Shown one piece after another: positions 1-11,825 of a stretch of 64,000 nucleotides of DNA. The position numbers and the translations under genes were made by a program. How positions within the stretch are numbered: position 1 is the stretch's first letter; every line of letters begins with the position of its first letter. Source of the stretch: Adenanthera pavonina (Eukaryota > Streptophyta > Magnoliopsida > Fabales > Fabaceae); contig JAIVEN010000012.1 in NCBI GenBank assembly GCA_026686845.1, positions 27,964,501-28,028,500 on the forward strand. Reading direction: 5' to 3'. The notes under the pieces were generated by a model. It ran no database searches, was not told where the DNA came from, and saw only the letters and a list, made by a program, of their open reading frames with translations.

Positions 1-721
1 AAGAAGTCACACCCTCATGCAGCAGTGATCAAGAAGAAGAGGTATATGAATCTGAACCTTCCTATTCTGAATTACTGGATGCATTTCATGAGCTTCATGA
101 TGAATTTATTAAAATTGCTAAAGAACTGAAATTGGCAAAGAAAAAGGTAAGCAAGCTGGAGTCTCAAAGAATAGTCTCTAAAACTGCCACTTTACCTACT
201 ACTGAATCTGTTTGTTGCACTTCATGCACTGAACTTAAGCAAACTAACGACTATTTAGTTAAAAGCATGTCTAGACTCACTAGAGGTAAAGATATGTTGT
301 TTGCATTGATGGGGAGCCAAAGAATATCACAAGGAAAAGCTGGTCTTGGCTATGATCCATGTGCTGTCAAAGAAAAGATTAGGAAAAAAATCAAAATGCA
401 TATATGAGATACTTTGTGCATGCTGAGAGCAATAAAAAGAAAAATGATGTATCACCTCACATTGAAACATATGATCAACCAAGGCATACTAGACAAAAAT
501 ATTATCTGCATTGTTTTCTTCCTGCTTCTCAATCTAGCAGTCCTTTCATCACCTGTCATTTCTGTAACAAAAAGGGACATACTTCCAGTTCCTGTGCTTT
601 GAAGAAAAATGGACTTGACAGGAAAGTTAAATGGGTTCCCAAAAGTGCATCTGCATCTAAGGAAACAACTACTGACAGAAAAGGACCCAAGCAAATTTGG
701 GTACCTAAAAGGAAAACATAA
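1..721 (+). pseudogene. gag: gag (nucleocapsid end) of copia element 1, frameshifted
   Basis: Gag forms the virus-like particle and binds the element RNA. The frame is open from base 3, with an acidic stretch then a SYSELLDAFHEL segment that matches copia element 2 gag. It runs to a stop at 405-407, while the frame that carries on begins near 404. The break lies in an A-run around 386-393 and looks like a one-base loss, because copia element 2 is continuous across the same place. The second part has one CCHC knuckle, CHFCNKKGHTSSSC (near 556-597), and ends in basic KQIWVPKRKT. The stop is at 719-721. The N-terminal half, and the first knuckle seen in element 2, lie outside the window. Confidence 0.88.
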
Positions 722-729
722 ACCTTGTT

Positions 730-3700
730 TTGCAGGTCTGTCTCACAGCTAAGAAAAGCAATAAATGGTATATGGACAGTGCCTGCTCAAGTCACATGAC
801 TGGTGATAAGGAGAAGTTCATCACCCTTAGAGACAAGAAAGGAGGAAAGGTGACCTTTGGAGGTGACCAACATGGCAAAATCGTTGGTATTGGAATTGTA
901 GGCAAAAATCCAGAAACATTCATTGAAGAGGTGCTGTTTGTGATTGGCCTCAACCACAACTTGCTAAGCGTGAGTCAGACTTGTGACAAAGGAAACTGGG
1001 TGCTGTTTGACTCAAAGTTTTGCCTGGTCATCAGAAAAAGTGATCACAAAGTAATTCTCAAAGCTCAAAGGGATGGTAACTGCTATACTATTGATCTTGA
1101 TGAACTTCCTCCCTTAGATTTTGTATGCTTAATCAGTCAGAATAATGATAGTTGGCTATGGCATAGAAGATTAGCTCATGTGAACATGAATCAACTGTCT
1201 AAACTGATTAAAAATGAGCTAGTAACTGGTCTACCAAAAATATCTTTTGAAAAGGATAAAGAATGCGATGCATGCCTAAGAGGAAAACAAACTAAATCAT
1301 CATTTAAATCTAAAAATGTAGTTACCACAACTAGACCACTTGAACTGCTGCATATGGATTTAATTGGACCTTCTAGGGTAAAAAGTCTTGGTGGTAATAT
1401 GCATGTGCTTGTAATTGTTGATGACTATTCTAGATTTACTTGGATATTATTTCTTTCTTCTAAAAGTGATACCTTTGATGCATTTGTAACCTTAGCTAAG
1501 AAAGTGCAAAATGAGAAAGGTATTTCTATTGTGTCTATCAGGTCAGACCATGGAGGAGAATTTGAAAATGCATACTTCCTGGAGTTCTGCAATGAGCATG
1601 GGATTGACCACAACTTCTCAGCACCAAGAACTCCTCAACAAAATGGAGTGGTAGAAAGGAAGAACAGAACTATTGGAGAGATGGCTAGAGCTATGCTGAA
1701 TGAAAAGGAACTCTCTCAAGTGTTCTGGGCTGATGCAGTGAATACAGCAAGTTACATCATAAACAGAGCCTACATCAGACCAATCCTTGGGAAGACTCCA
1801 TATGAGCTGTACAAGGGAAGAAAGCCAAATCTGTCACACCTCCATGTGTTCGGGTGTAAATGCTTCATTCACAACAATGGTAAAGAAAATCTAGGTAAAT
1901 TTGATGCCAAATCCGATGAAGGTATATTTCTGGGCTATTCTAGTAGGAGTAAGGCTTATAGGATTTATAATAAAAGATCAAATATAGTAGAAGAATCAGT
2001 GCATGTGGTTTTCATTGAAAATGAAACTGTTTCAAAACATGTCACCAATAAGGATGATCTTACTTTCAATTTTGAAAAACTGGGAATTTCTGACAAAAGC
2101 AAAACTGAACCTCCAAAGATATCTGAATCTGTTGACACAGAGGAAGATATCCAGGAGCAAGAGTTTGATGAAGAAAATAATGAAGAAACAACTCAAGAAC
2201 TCCCTAGAGCTTGGAGATATCAAAGGAATCACCCTGTTGATCAAGTAATAGGGAATGTTCAAGAGAAAGTCAAAACCAGAAAACAGTTAAGGGATCAAAT
2301 GCTCAACTGTGCCTTTATTTCTGAAATTGAACCCAAATGTGCTGAAGAAGCCTTAACTGATGAATACTGGATTATAGCTATACAAGATGAATTAAATCAA
2401 TTTGAAAGAAATCAAGTTTGGGATTTAGTACCTAGACCTAAAAATCATCCTGTTATTGGTACCAAATGGGTTTTCAGAAATAAACTTGATGAATCTAGAA
2501 CAATAATTAGAAATAAAGCTAGATTGGTTGCTAAAGGGTATAATCAGGAAGAAGGTATTGATTTTGAAGAAACCTTTGCACCAGTAGCTAGATTAGAAGC
2601 TATAAGAATACTGCTAGCACATGCATGCATGAAAAATATTTTATTATATCAAATGGATGTAAAGAGTGCTTTTCTGAATGGATATATCATGGAAGAGGTT
2701 TATGTTGATCAACCTCCAGGTTTTGAGGACTCTACAAAACCAAACCATGTTTATAAACTGAAGAAAGCTCTCCATGGTTTAAAACAGGCCCCTAGAGCAT
2801 GGTATGAGAGACTGAGCAATTTTCTGACTAAAAAGGGGTTTAACAGAGGCAAAATTGACACAACCTTATTTACTAAGAAAGAAAATAAAGATTTACTAAT
2901 TGTTCAAATTTATGTTGATGATATTATTTTTGGTGCTACTAATGAGACTCTTTGCAAGAAATTATCTGAGTTAATGCAGGGAGAATTCGAGATGTCTATG
3001 ATGGGTGAACTCAATTTCTTCCTTGGATTGCAAATCAGACAGCTTAATGATGGTATCTTTCTCAGTCAATCCAAATATCTAAAGGAGCTGTTAAAGAAGT
3101 TTGGAATGGAGAATGCCAAGCCAATAGGAACACCTATGGCTACTGCAACCAAACTGGACATGGATGAGAATGGGAAGATGTTTGACATTACTCAGTACAG
3201 AAGAATGATTGGATCCCTGCTGTACCTAACTCTAGCAGACCTGACATTATGTTCAGTGTCTGCATATGTGCAAGGTTCCAATCATGCCCCAAAGAAACCC
3301 ATGCAACAGCTGTGAAAAGAATTTTCAGATATCTTATTGGAACATCACAGATGGGTCTTTGGTATCCAAAAGGCAATGGAGAAGATCTCAAATGATACAC
3401 TGATGCTGATTTTGCAGGATCCAAAACTGACAGAAAAAGCACAAGTGGAACCTGTCAGTTCCTTGGAGGATCCCTGGTTTCATGGTTCAGCAAAAAGCAA
3501 AACAGTGTAGCCTTATCTACTGCAGAAGCTGAGTATGTTGCAGCTGGAAGCTGTTGTGCCCAAGTCATCTGGATGAAACAACAGCTTGAAGATCTTGAGG
3601 TTAAAATGAAAGAGATACCAATCATGTGTGACAACCAAAGTGCTATAAACATCACCAAGAATCCTGTCATGCATTCAAGAACGAAACATATTGAAGTTAG

Positions 3701-3860
3701 GCATCACTTCATAAGAGATCACGTTCTGAAAGGAGAAGTTAGACTGGAGTACATCCCAACAGATGATTAAGTTGCTGATATACTCACAAAACCTCTATCA
3801 GAAGACAGACATTGCAAAATAAGGAGAGAATTGGGAATGGTAAATCCCAATGAACTGTAA
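730..3860 (+). pseudogene. pol: pol polyprotein of copia element 1 (PR-IN-RT-RNase H), three disabling changes
   Basis: It processes the polyprotein, integrates cDNA and reverse-transcribes the element. Domains in order: protease DSACSSHM (about 775-798); GAG-pre-integrase WHRRLAHVN (1159) with CDACLRG; integrase core with MDLIGPSR (1357), SDHGGEFEN (1543) and VERKNRT (1650); RT from about 2390 with the catalytic YVDD at 2911-2922; RNase H with TDADFAG, STAEAEYVAA and DNQSAI. The frame is open to about 3228. There a missing base before SRPDIMF-type sequence shifts the frame and gives a false end at 3315. The right frame then has TGA at 3393-3395 (expected Trp) and TAA at 3768-3770, and ends NPNEL-stop at 3858-3860. 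Pol sits in a different frame from gag and has no ATG near its start; 730 is a TTG, so the start is only nominal. Confidence 0.92.
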
Positions 3861-4857
3861 GTTATTTCTATGCAATTCTGTCTTTAGAATTTTCAATATT
3901 AGAATCAATTCTAACTTGAGCATCGGAGTATGTTTAATTTCAGTCGCAGGTGCTCCTTGTGACAATCAATGGCTAAAAGTTTGAAAGATTGGAGCACTCC
4001 AGATTGGAACAACCAGAAAATGAAGTGAATGATAAATATTCTAAGTTCTGGATCCATTCTGTAAGTTGTTAAAGTTGAAATTTGTATATTGTTTGATTAC
4101 TAGATGAATTTCATTTATAAACTGTGTTTTTGAACTGGTCAACGTGGTCAACATTCGAATTTTGGTTGACCAACAGACGAACTTTGGCCTGTTATGCCTT
4201 GGAACAGTTCTCGGTCATGCCTCAAAATTCGTCTGTTGAAGCTTGAAAGTTTGAATTTTCAAAAACAGAAATTTCAAAGTTATGATTGTCCATCACAGTT
4301 GTACGAATTATTACTTCTTAGCATACGAATGTTGGGCAATCTTTACAAAAGTTGAAAAATTCGAATTTTCAGTTCAAAATTCGTCTGTTGAATCATATCC
4401 TTCATATTGAATTCTTGAAAGATGCAGTTCTGCATGCTTAATTCGTCTGTTAATTGATAGTTTGATTGATGCCTGCCTTTTTCTTTTCAACATTCGAACT
4501 TTGGTGGAACAAAATTCGTCTGTTGTGTTTGTATAGCTTATTTCTAGCCACTGTCAGACGAACTTTCAGGATGAAAATTCGTCTGTTAGTAAGCTGTGCT
4601 GAACGGTTTAACTTGTAACTGCCCGAAGTTCGAATTTTGACCCCTCAAAATTCGTCTGTCAGACGGTTACACACGTTAAATGCGACGGTTTTCCACAGAA
4701 CAGACGCAACCCTATTTGTAACCTCCCTGAGTTTGTTTTGATTCTCTCTTCAATCCTCTTAACTCCTGTCCAAAAACCGTCATTCTTCACCGATTAAACT
4801 TCCTTTCGCATCTTATAAACCTATTCTAAGCCACATTCTGCATCATTCCACTGAGAA
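3861..4857 (+). promoter_or_regulatory. Spacer between pol and env-like ORF with U3-like motif array (copia element 1)
   Basis: No ORF is present. From about 4130 to 4690 the DNA carries repeats of AAAATTCGTCTG, CAGACGAACTTT and ATTCGAATTTT. The same motifs fill the U3 of this element's LTR (7600-8530). The end of the array, TTAAATGCGACGGTT (about 4676), resembles the LTR segment TTAAATGCGGTTGG (about 8546). I infer a duplicated U3-type regulatory segment that could drive the env-like ORF starting at 4858. No clear TATA box was found; a weak candidate is TTATAAACC near 4814. Confidence 0.6.
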
Positions 4858-7038
4858 ATGGCAAGAGTTAAAATTCATGGAACAGGAAAAGCTGTGGCCC
4901 GTCCAAAGAGGAATGTTAAATCTCAATTTGCTACCAAAGAAGGAGAGAAATCCAAGAGAAAGGCCGAACCCAGTAAAGCTGCCCCTTCTAAACGACAAAA
5001 ATCTTCATCCAAAACAGAATCTCAGAAAACTGGACCCTCCTCTTCAAAAGGTGCAGAACCTTCTATCCCTGCTGCTGCCTCTTCTGCTTCTTCCAGCACT
5101 GAATCTGGAGAGTTCGAATTGACTGCACTGCCACTGTGGAGCACTCCTGAGATTCAAGAAGAGTATTCTGCAAAGTTTTCCAGAAAAAAGGTAATCAAGC
5201 CTCACTGTGTAAATGTGGAACAATTTCTGATATCCAACAAATTTGATGCTGCAATATGGTTGTTAAGATATAAAAATCTGTTGGAAATAGCTGAAAAGTA
5301 TGATGATGAGGTAGTGAAGACTTGGTATGCCTCTCTTCAATATAACAGCAAGAAAAAGAAATGGTAGGTCACTTTAAAATCAAGGACCATCTGGCTTGCT
5401 GATGAAACAATCAATGAAGTGCTGGAAATCCCAGGTCAAGATGGGCTAAAAGTTAACATAATAGCCTCTGGGTATAGGGATGAGGCAAGCACAGCTGATG
5501 AAGAAGGTGGATCCTTTCTGAACTACAAAGAGAGCATCATCTTGGACACCTTATTCATGAGAAGAGAGAATAGGCCAACGATAAATCTGTTGAAGCCCAC
5601 AGACCTAAGTGTACAAGTCAGGATCCTGCACTACATAGTGTCCAGGATCATATTCAACAAGGGTGGCAGCTTCAACTTGATAACAAGGGCAGAGGCTCAT
5701 GTGATGACTGCTATCATTCGTGGGAAGCTGATTAACATGGGTCATATCATCCTCCAGAGAATGATAAAAGCAAGGGATCAGAGGAAGGACTCCACACTCC
5801 CCTATGCAGCAATTATTTCAAGAATCTTGCAGCATGCTAGGATTCAACACATTGAAAAGGGGAAAGGGAAACTCACTGAGGCATTCAAAGAGGAGGAACT
5901 GCAAAGGATGGGCATTGAAAGAGATGAAGGACGATGGGTTGGAAAAGGAGCAGGGAAAGCTGAAGATTTATTCTTTGTTGCTGATGCATCCCTCCAACAA
6001 GAAGGAACTTCCGAGGCCCCTGGCAGATCTGTACCTCAGCCTTCTCAGCCAATCCCATCTCCCTCCAGGCCTACTCACCCTTCTTCTACTCCCTCCTCAC
6101 GGGCCAAGCCAACAAAGATCACTGAGTTGTTTGACAGTCTGTCAACACTCATTCTTAGCATTAGAGATTAGCAAAATGCCAAATTTGCTCATCTACAAGA
6201 TCAGATCCATCAGTTGGCTGTAAATATGAAAGTGGTGGCTGATACCTATGAAGAGATAAGAAATGCAATTCCTACCACTTCAGCTCCACCTCAGCCTGGT
6301 GTCCCTGAGCCTACTCTGTCTCCATCCCCAGTGCCTCCAAGTCCCTTCGAGATTGTCTCCTCTGACCATGATGATGATATAGATGGTGCTGGTGCAATGA
6401 GAAAACCAAGTCCTGGTCCACCCTTGGACTATGGACTAGAAGGAGAAGGTCTTCAAGAATCAAGCCCTCTTAAGCCTATGCAAGAAGATGCTCCGGATTC
6501 AATTCTGTCCATTCAAGAATCAGAGCAAGTTGAAAGACTGGTTGCAGCCATTTCAACCTCTTCTGTGCCGGAAGGAGCAAGCAATAAGGAAAGGAGCATT
6601 GTACCTGTTATTGATTATCTTGCCATTGCTCACAATGCTCTGCTAATAGCTCAGAGGAGAAGGCTAGAAGAAATGTTTCCTCCTACTAGACTAGCTTCTT
6701 CTTCTCTTGCTGCTTATGGGCTTTCAGAGGAACAGAGAGCTCAACTAGCTCTTTCTAGGCAGGAAATGCAAGTGCTGCTTGAGGTCTCTGATGATGATGC
6801 TGAAGAACCTGCTGAGCCCCCTGCACCAGTTCAGCCAGAGATTCCTTTTGCTCCTGTCCCTCTTCGTGCTGTTCCTATCACTCAGATACCTCCTCCAATG
6901 GACTTTGTTGGGCTTCCTGATGATGCCAAAAAGGGGGAGAAGATAAAGCAAATTGGGACTAAGCAAGCTGGAAAATCTGCTGAGTCATCTGGAAAAGGAA
7001 AGACTTACAGCAAGAAGCCTAAGCCAAAGAAGAAGTGA
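4858..7038 (+). pseudogene. SIRE env-like third ORF, two in-frame amber stops
   Basis: One reading frame runs from ATG 4858 to TGA 7036-7038 (726 codons), broken only by TAG at 5365-5367 and TAG at 6169-6171. The N-terminus is a basic Lys/Ser-rich tract. The middle (about 5370-5870) has a conserved-looking fold segment containing TIWLADETINEVL, LHYIVSRIIFNKGG and HVMTAIIRGKLINMG. This resembles what databases call the putative plant transposon protein domain; that is my recollection and needs a profile search. The C-terminal third is Pro/Ser-rich and acidic and ends in a basic PKPKKK tail. I see no convincing signal peptide or transmembrane helix, so the label env-like reflects position only. 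A decayed relative lies at 20238-21755 plus 35313-36038. Confidence 0.75.
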
Positions 7039-7335
7039 TGTTTTTTTTTTTAGATCTTAGGCTGAATCTTCTTGTTGTATCTTGTTTTAATTGATTGATT
7101 GTAATTGGTTGTTTGTTTTTAAGAACTACTCTTTAATTGGAATATGTGTTACAACAGTTTGGTGATATATAGTATGTTCATGGTTGCAATTTTTTTTTTC
7201 TTTTGGGCTTTCAATCTCTTCACTTAATCTGTTGTTTTGATATCTTATGCATATGTTGAGGGGGAGCTTATGAAAGCAAACCCAAGTACTAATCCAGTTT
7301 GTGAGTTGTTTTGTCATCATCAAAAAGGGGGAGAA
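7039..7335 (+). promoter_or_regulatory. 3' untranslated spacer and polypurine tract of copia element 1
   Basis: The spacer is T-rich and non-coding. It ends with the purine run AAAAAGGGGGAGAA (7322-7335) directly before the LTR TG. This is the expected plus-strand primer for reverse transcription. Upstream, at about 7259-7266, is a second purine block (AGGGGGAG) of the kind seen in SIRE elements. Confidence 0.85.
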
Positions 7336-9198
7336 TGTTGAATCAAGAGTTTTGATGATTGTAAACCAACACTCAAGAGCTTGAATTGAAGATATCAAAG
7401 GAGATCAAAAGCTGTGTCAAGTGAAGATTTTATGAGTATTTGCTGTTAGATCTCTTGTAGGATCTTTAGTTTTTGTTATGATTGGGTAAAAGATTTTGAT
7501 TTGAGAAAAAGATGTTTTCAAACGTTAATTTTGTGTTAAATCTTTACCTATTTGAAAAACACCCACAAACAGATGAAGGTTGAAAGATTAAGCTAAACTG
7601 TCAAGTTGGAAATTCGAACTTTGCCTTTGGAAATTCGAATTTCGAGCTGAAACTGAATAAGTCTGAAGAGATGGCTCTCTGTCAGACGAATTTTGATTGT
7701 TCAAAATTCGAATTTTCATCTAATCTGAAAGAAGACTTTCTGGTAACAGACGAACTTCACACTTTCAAAATTCGAATTTCAAGAAAAATGAAGTTTGTGA
7801 AAACCAAAGAAATTCGTCTGAGACTATGATACAATGCATCTGAAATCAAAATGAAATTGAGTTTGATAAATGCTCTCTGACAGACGAATTTTGAACTTCC
7901 AACATTCGAATTTTCATAAAAGTCTGAGAGAAGCTTCTTTGCAACAGACGAACTTTAAGTCTTCAAAATTCGAATTTCAGACAAAACAAAATTTGAGAAA
8001 ATAGAAGAAATTCGTCTGAAACTATGTTAAAGTTCATCTGAGATCAAGAATGATTTAAGTTTCAAAACTGCTCTCTGACAGACGAACTTTGAACATTAAA
8101 ATTCGAATTTCAGAAGCTAAGTTCTTAAGTCTGTTAAAGTGAAACATTGACATACGAATGATAAGGACTTGTAACATTCGAATGATGAAATTAGTCTGGA
8201 AAGAGTCTCTCTGACAGACAAATTTCACCCTTCCAAAATTCGAATTTCGAAGAAAGTAATCTACTGTGTCTCTTAAACATTCAGTGGACAGACGAATTTT
8301 GGGATACCGAAATTTGAATTTCGAAGGCACTGTAGAAAATTGAAAATACTGTTCACACTTAACCGAAAAACTTTCTTCTTGAAAATTCGTATGTCACATT
8401 GTGAAAATGTTTTGTGAGTTTCAAAATTCGAATTTCAATTCATGAACAGACGAACTTCGTGCTGTAACGTTGGAAGCTTTGATCTTCGGTTCCTTTGAAA
8501 TTCGTCTGTTGACCAACCAAAATTCGAATTTTAGTATGTCAGAAACATTAAATGCGGTTGGTAAACGGATAGTTTTTCAGAGTAACCGTTGGATAACTTC
8601 TCCAACGGATAGATTAAAGTCTCTAACGGACATTTAAGACCTAAATCTATAAATACAACAACATTTGAAGTTGTGGGTAACAAATAAAACGTGTGCATAA
8701 CGAATTTCTGCTGAATCTTTTTCTCAAAAGCTTTTACCCTCTCAACTTCTATACTTGTACTGAAACTTTCATATCTACTCTTTTCAAGAGAGTTATTTCA
8801 TTGTAATCAATCTACTCTTCATCTGGAAGATAGATTTACTTGTGAGGGGTATTCACAAGGGGATTGAGAAGCACATAGTGAAAGTGCTTGGAGAGTTTGA
8901 GAGAGCTCAGAAACAGAGCATACTCGTGTACTGTGGCCTTAGCAAGAAGCCCATTGAAATTCTTGCTGTATAGTGGATAAATCCCAAGAGGTGTCTTGGG
9001 GACTGGATGTAGGTCAAGTGGAAAGACCGAACCAGGATAAATTACTGAGTCTTCTTCTCCCTATCTTTATTTTTCAGTTTACTCTATTTTACGCATTATT
9101 TTCATTATATTGTGATATCTTCACTTACTTCACTTTGTGCAGAAAAATTTCAAACTTCCCAATTCACCCCCCCTCTTGGGAAGTCAGCCTTGCTAACA
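7336..9198 (+). repeat. 3' LTR of copia element 1 (about 1.86 kb)
   Basis: It starts TGTTGAATCAAG right after the polypurine tract and ends CCTTGCTAACA, giving TG...CA termini. U3 (7600-8530) contains about eleven TTCGAA cores, usually inside AAATTCGAATTT, paired with CAGACGAA or TTCGTCTG. The TATA box is TATAAATA at 8648-8655. GACTGGATGTAGG at 9001 is shared with the other two copia LTR families in the window. The C-rich 3' end (TTCACCCCCCCTCTTGGG, about 9160-9180) is typical of SIRE LTRs. The 5-bp duplication cannot be tested without the 5' flank. Confidence 0.9.
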
Positions 9199-10288
9199 CT
9201 TTTAACATTAGAGGATAACCCAAACTCATGATCAAAATACAGACTCCGAATCCATCATCACAAACTCACAAAACACTCAAATATAAATAGGCATGTTTAG
9301 CATGTGGGCCCTACAATGGTGCTTTTCCAATAAACAGGTTGGACTAGGTGATTTAACCAGAGACACAGCATTATATGTGTAGCAACCATAAATAGAGCAT
9401 CAATAACAAGAAGATTTATGATCGAGTGAATCACAAAGCTAATTACCACTAGAAATCGGAATGGCTAGAAAGAAAAGTTTCACAGGTACAATTCCATGAC
9501 ATAATACCTAAACCCTTGAAGAAGTAATTTGAGAAAACAGAACTCTTAGAAAATCAGGGCCTATTTGACAGTGTTTTCTATTTTCTTATTCTCAAAACAG
9601 TTTTACAAAACTATTTTCGAGAATAAGTTTTGAAAATAAAAAAATAAAAAAATCTGTTTGAGTAATTGTTCTCAAAATCATAACTAGTGAGTGATAGATA
9701 AGTTATTCAAAATTTATAACTTTACCATTAATAAGGTGGATGTTTCTCACCTTTTCCTTGTGTTTTCCAGAACAAAAACTACAAAACACTTTAAAGGTGT
9801 TCTGAGTTTCTTGTTCTTTTATTTTTCTGTTTTCCAGAACAATTTTTAAAAAACATGTTTACCAAACAAGTTTTCTGAGTTTTCTATTTCAAAAAATGGA
9901 AAAACTGTTTTCAGAAACAGAATCAAATAGGCCCTCAATTTTCCAACCATGATACAAGAAACATGAAGATTCACAAAACACATCTTGCACTCAACAATAT
10001 TGAAAGGTTAAAAGCAAATGTAACAAAAAAAAGTTTGTCTCATATCTAAGAATGACCAAAACTTTTTACAATTTCAAGACCACACCAGACTCCATCATTT
10101 AGATGCAAACCTACTAGCATACTAACTTTTGGGTAGGCAAAAATAAAATAAGCAACCATGTTTAATGGTCAACAAAACCACAATGCCTAAATAGCAAATA
10201 AACTAGGTTGACATTTTTTTTCTAAAAGAGGTGCATATAGAAGCAAACATTTTTTTTTTCTAAACGAGGTTCATACATAACTGAAAAC
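9199..10288. other. Interval between two copia elements, no gene
   Basis: AT-rich DNA with no ORF resembling a protein. It contains the hAT-like MITE at 9556-9935. Near its right end is a small two-copy tandem duplication (about 10211-10280; unit about 40 bp, containing a T-run, then CTAAAAGAGGTGCATA or CTAAACGAGGTTCATA). I see nothing else in it. Confidence 0.7.
9556..9935. mobile_element. hAT-like MITE
   Basis: Terminal inverted repeats AGGGCCTATTTGA (9556-9568) and TCAAATAGGCCCT (9923-9935) match perfectly over 13 bp. Subterminal sequence is also complementary (GTTTTCTATTTTC against runs of GAAAACAG/AGAAAA). The element is about 380 bp with no coding capacity. CAGGG-type ends are typical of plant hAT elements. 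I do not see a clean 8-bp duplication: the flanks read AGAAAATC and CAATTTTC. Confidence 0.78.
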
Positions 10289-11825
10289 TATTAAGTCAGA
10301 TAGTTTTGATGATTCTAAACAACAATGAGCTTGGAAGCAAAATAACAAGGGAGCATATACAAAGAAAAGTCTAAAGCTGAAGAATTATGTTGATTGAAGA
10401 GTATTTATTTACATTTGTTAGAATTTTCATGTAAAGAAGTTAGTTAAGCTCTTATATGTTACTTATTCTATGTATCCTGATATTAAATGGGGCATTTATC
10501 TTAGTGATAAATGTTATGATCATGTTTTTAAAATGAATTTCATGAAAAATTTTAACTTACGCATATAACCCTTAGATGTTATGGGGATAAAATCTCAACC
10601 TCATGTTATTTCTAAGTATTCTCTCTTTATTTTCATGAAAAGCTTTTAGATTATCCACATAACTAAGGTCTGCATCATGTCCTTACTTCTGTCTAGCTCG
10701 ATTTCTAGATAAGTTGCTTACCTTATTCGAATAAGAGGCTTAACAATAAAGATCATTTGTTCTATGCTGCCCATTATTCGCATAACCTAGGGAGATTATC
10801 TACATAATGTATGTTACAAAATTATTGGACCTACTTCTGTTGAACTCATTATGTGCCTAACCTTAGGTGGTTATCTTGATAACCTGTAGTTTTTGAAAAC
10901 TTAGTTTGTGTTGATTAAACATTATCTAAACAAGGAATAATACCCTAAGAGATTATTCTGATAATTCTCAAAGGTATCCAAGTTTGTGAGATGTCATTTA
11001 AACAACTAAGTAAGCTTTTATGAAAATGGTGTTAAACTAAAACTTAGTCATTCTGGAATAATCATTATTCGCATAACCTAGTTAAGTTATCCACATAATG
11101 AAAGTCTAACATTGAAACTAAGAGCCAATAGTCACTCATTATTGGTATAACCTGAGGAGGTTATTCTCATAATCTTTGTCAAACACATTTAATGCAGCAG
11201 GTGAATGGTTACTTTTTTAGAGTAATGGCTACTTCTTACTTTCAGCAGATAGTTTGGCTCTCAAACTATAAATAAGGCCTCATTTAGATAGTTGGGAAGT
11301 CTGAAAAACACATTCACGCCAAAACTTTGCAGAATTTGTTTATGACTCATTTAAAGCCTACCTTCTTTCTGCTTAGTTCATTCATTGCTCTTAAACTTTC
11401 ATATTCACTCTTTTGAGAGAGAGTTTCACACTTTGATTTGTATGCTTCTACATACTTGTAGATAGTACTTAGTGTGAGAAAACACTAAGAGAGTTATTCT
11501 TACTCTTGGGTGAAAAGAGTGAGAGAGTTTTTAAACTCAAAGCTCAAGTTGGAATTGTACTGCAATTTTTGCATGGACCCGTTTGCATCTTGCAAGATAT
11601 AGTGAAGAAATCTCAAGTGGTAGTTTGGGGACTGGATGTAGGTCAAGTGGATTGGACTGGACCAGGATAAATCCCTAAGTTTTTCACTCTCCTTATCTTT
11701 TCTACTTTCATATTCATTCTACTCTATTTTTCTGCAAACTTTTGCTTTCACTATTACACTTTGTTTTGCAAAAAAATTTCATACTTCCTAATTCACCCCC
11801 TCTTGGAAAGCTAGCATTACTAACA
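10289..11825 (+). repeat. 5' LTR of copia element 2 (about 1.54 kb)
   Basis: It starts TATTAAGTCAGATAG; the 3' LTR copy begins TGTTAAGTCAGATGG, so the TG has decayed to TA. It ends ATTACTAACA before the PBS. U3 has a repeated ATAACCT...AGGTTAT inverted-repeat motif (for example near 10785, 10860, 11080 and 11150). TATAAATA is at 11267-11274. GACTGGATGTAGG is at 11630. The C-rich end TTCACCCCCTCTTGG is conserved with the other copia LTRs. Confidence 0.9.

Larger units (their letters stand above)
1..9198 (+). mobile_element. SIRE-type Ty1/copia retrotransposon 1, 3' part (gag end, pol, env-like ORF, 3' LTR)
   Basis: The domain order is gag zinc knuckle, protease, integrase, RT, RNase H, then a long third ORF and an LTR. 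Integrase before RT defines Ty1/copia. The extra ORF between pol and the LTR, together with the large LTR, defines the SIRE/Maximus lineage. The 5' LTR, PBS and first half of gag lie upstream of the window, so neither the target-site duplication nor LTR-LTR divergence can be measured here. The element is not autonomous: gag has a frameshift, pol has one frameshift and two stops, and the env-like ORF has two amber codons. Most of each frame is otherwise open, so it is younger than copia element 2 at 10289. Confidence 0.93.

Noticed and set aside
7600..8530. A CRISPR-like array or classical heat-shock elements in the TTCGAA repeats
   Set aside because: Spacing is irregular, there are no unique equal spacers, and TTCGAA lacks the two-base gap of heat-shock elements. 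It is a U3 motif array in a plant LTR.
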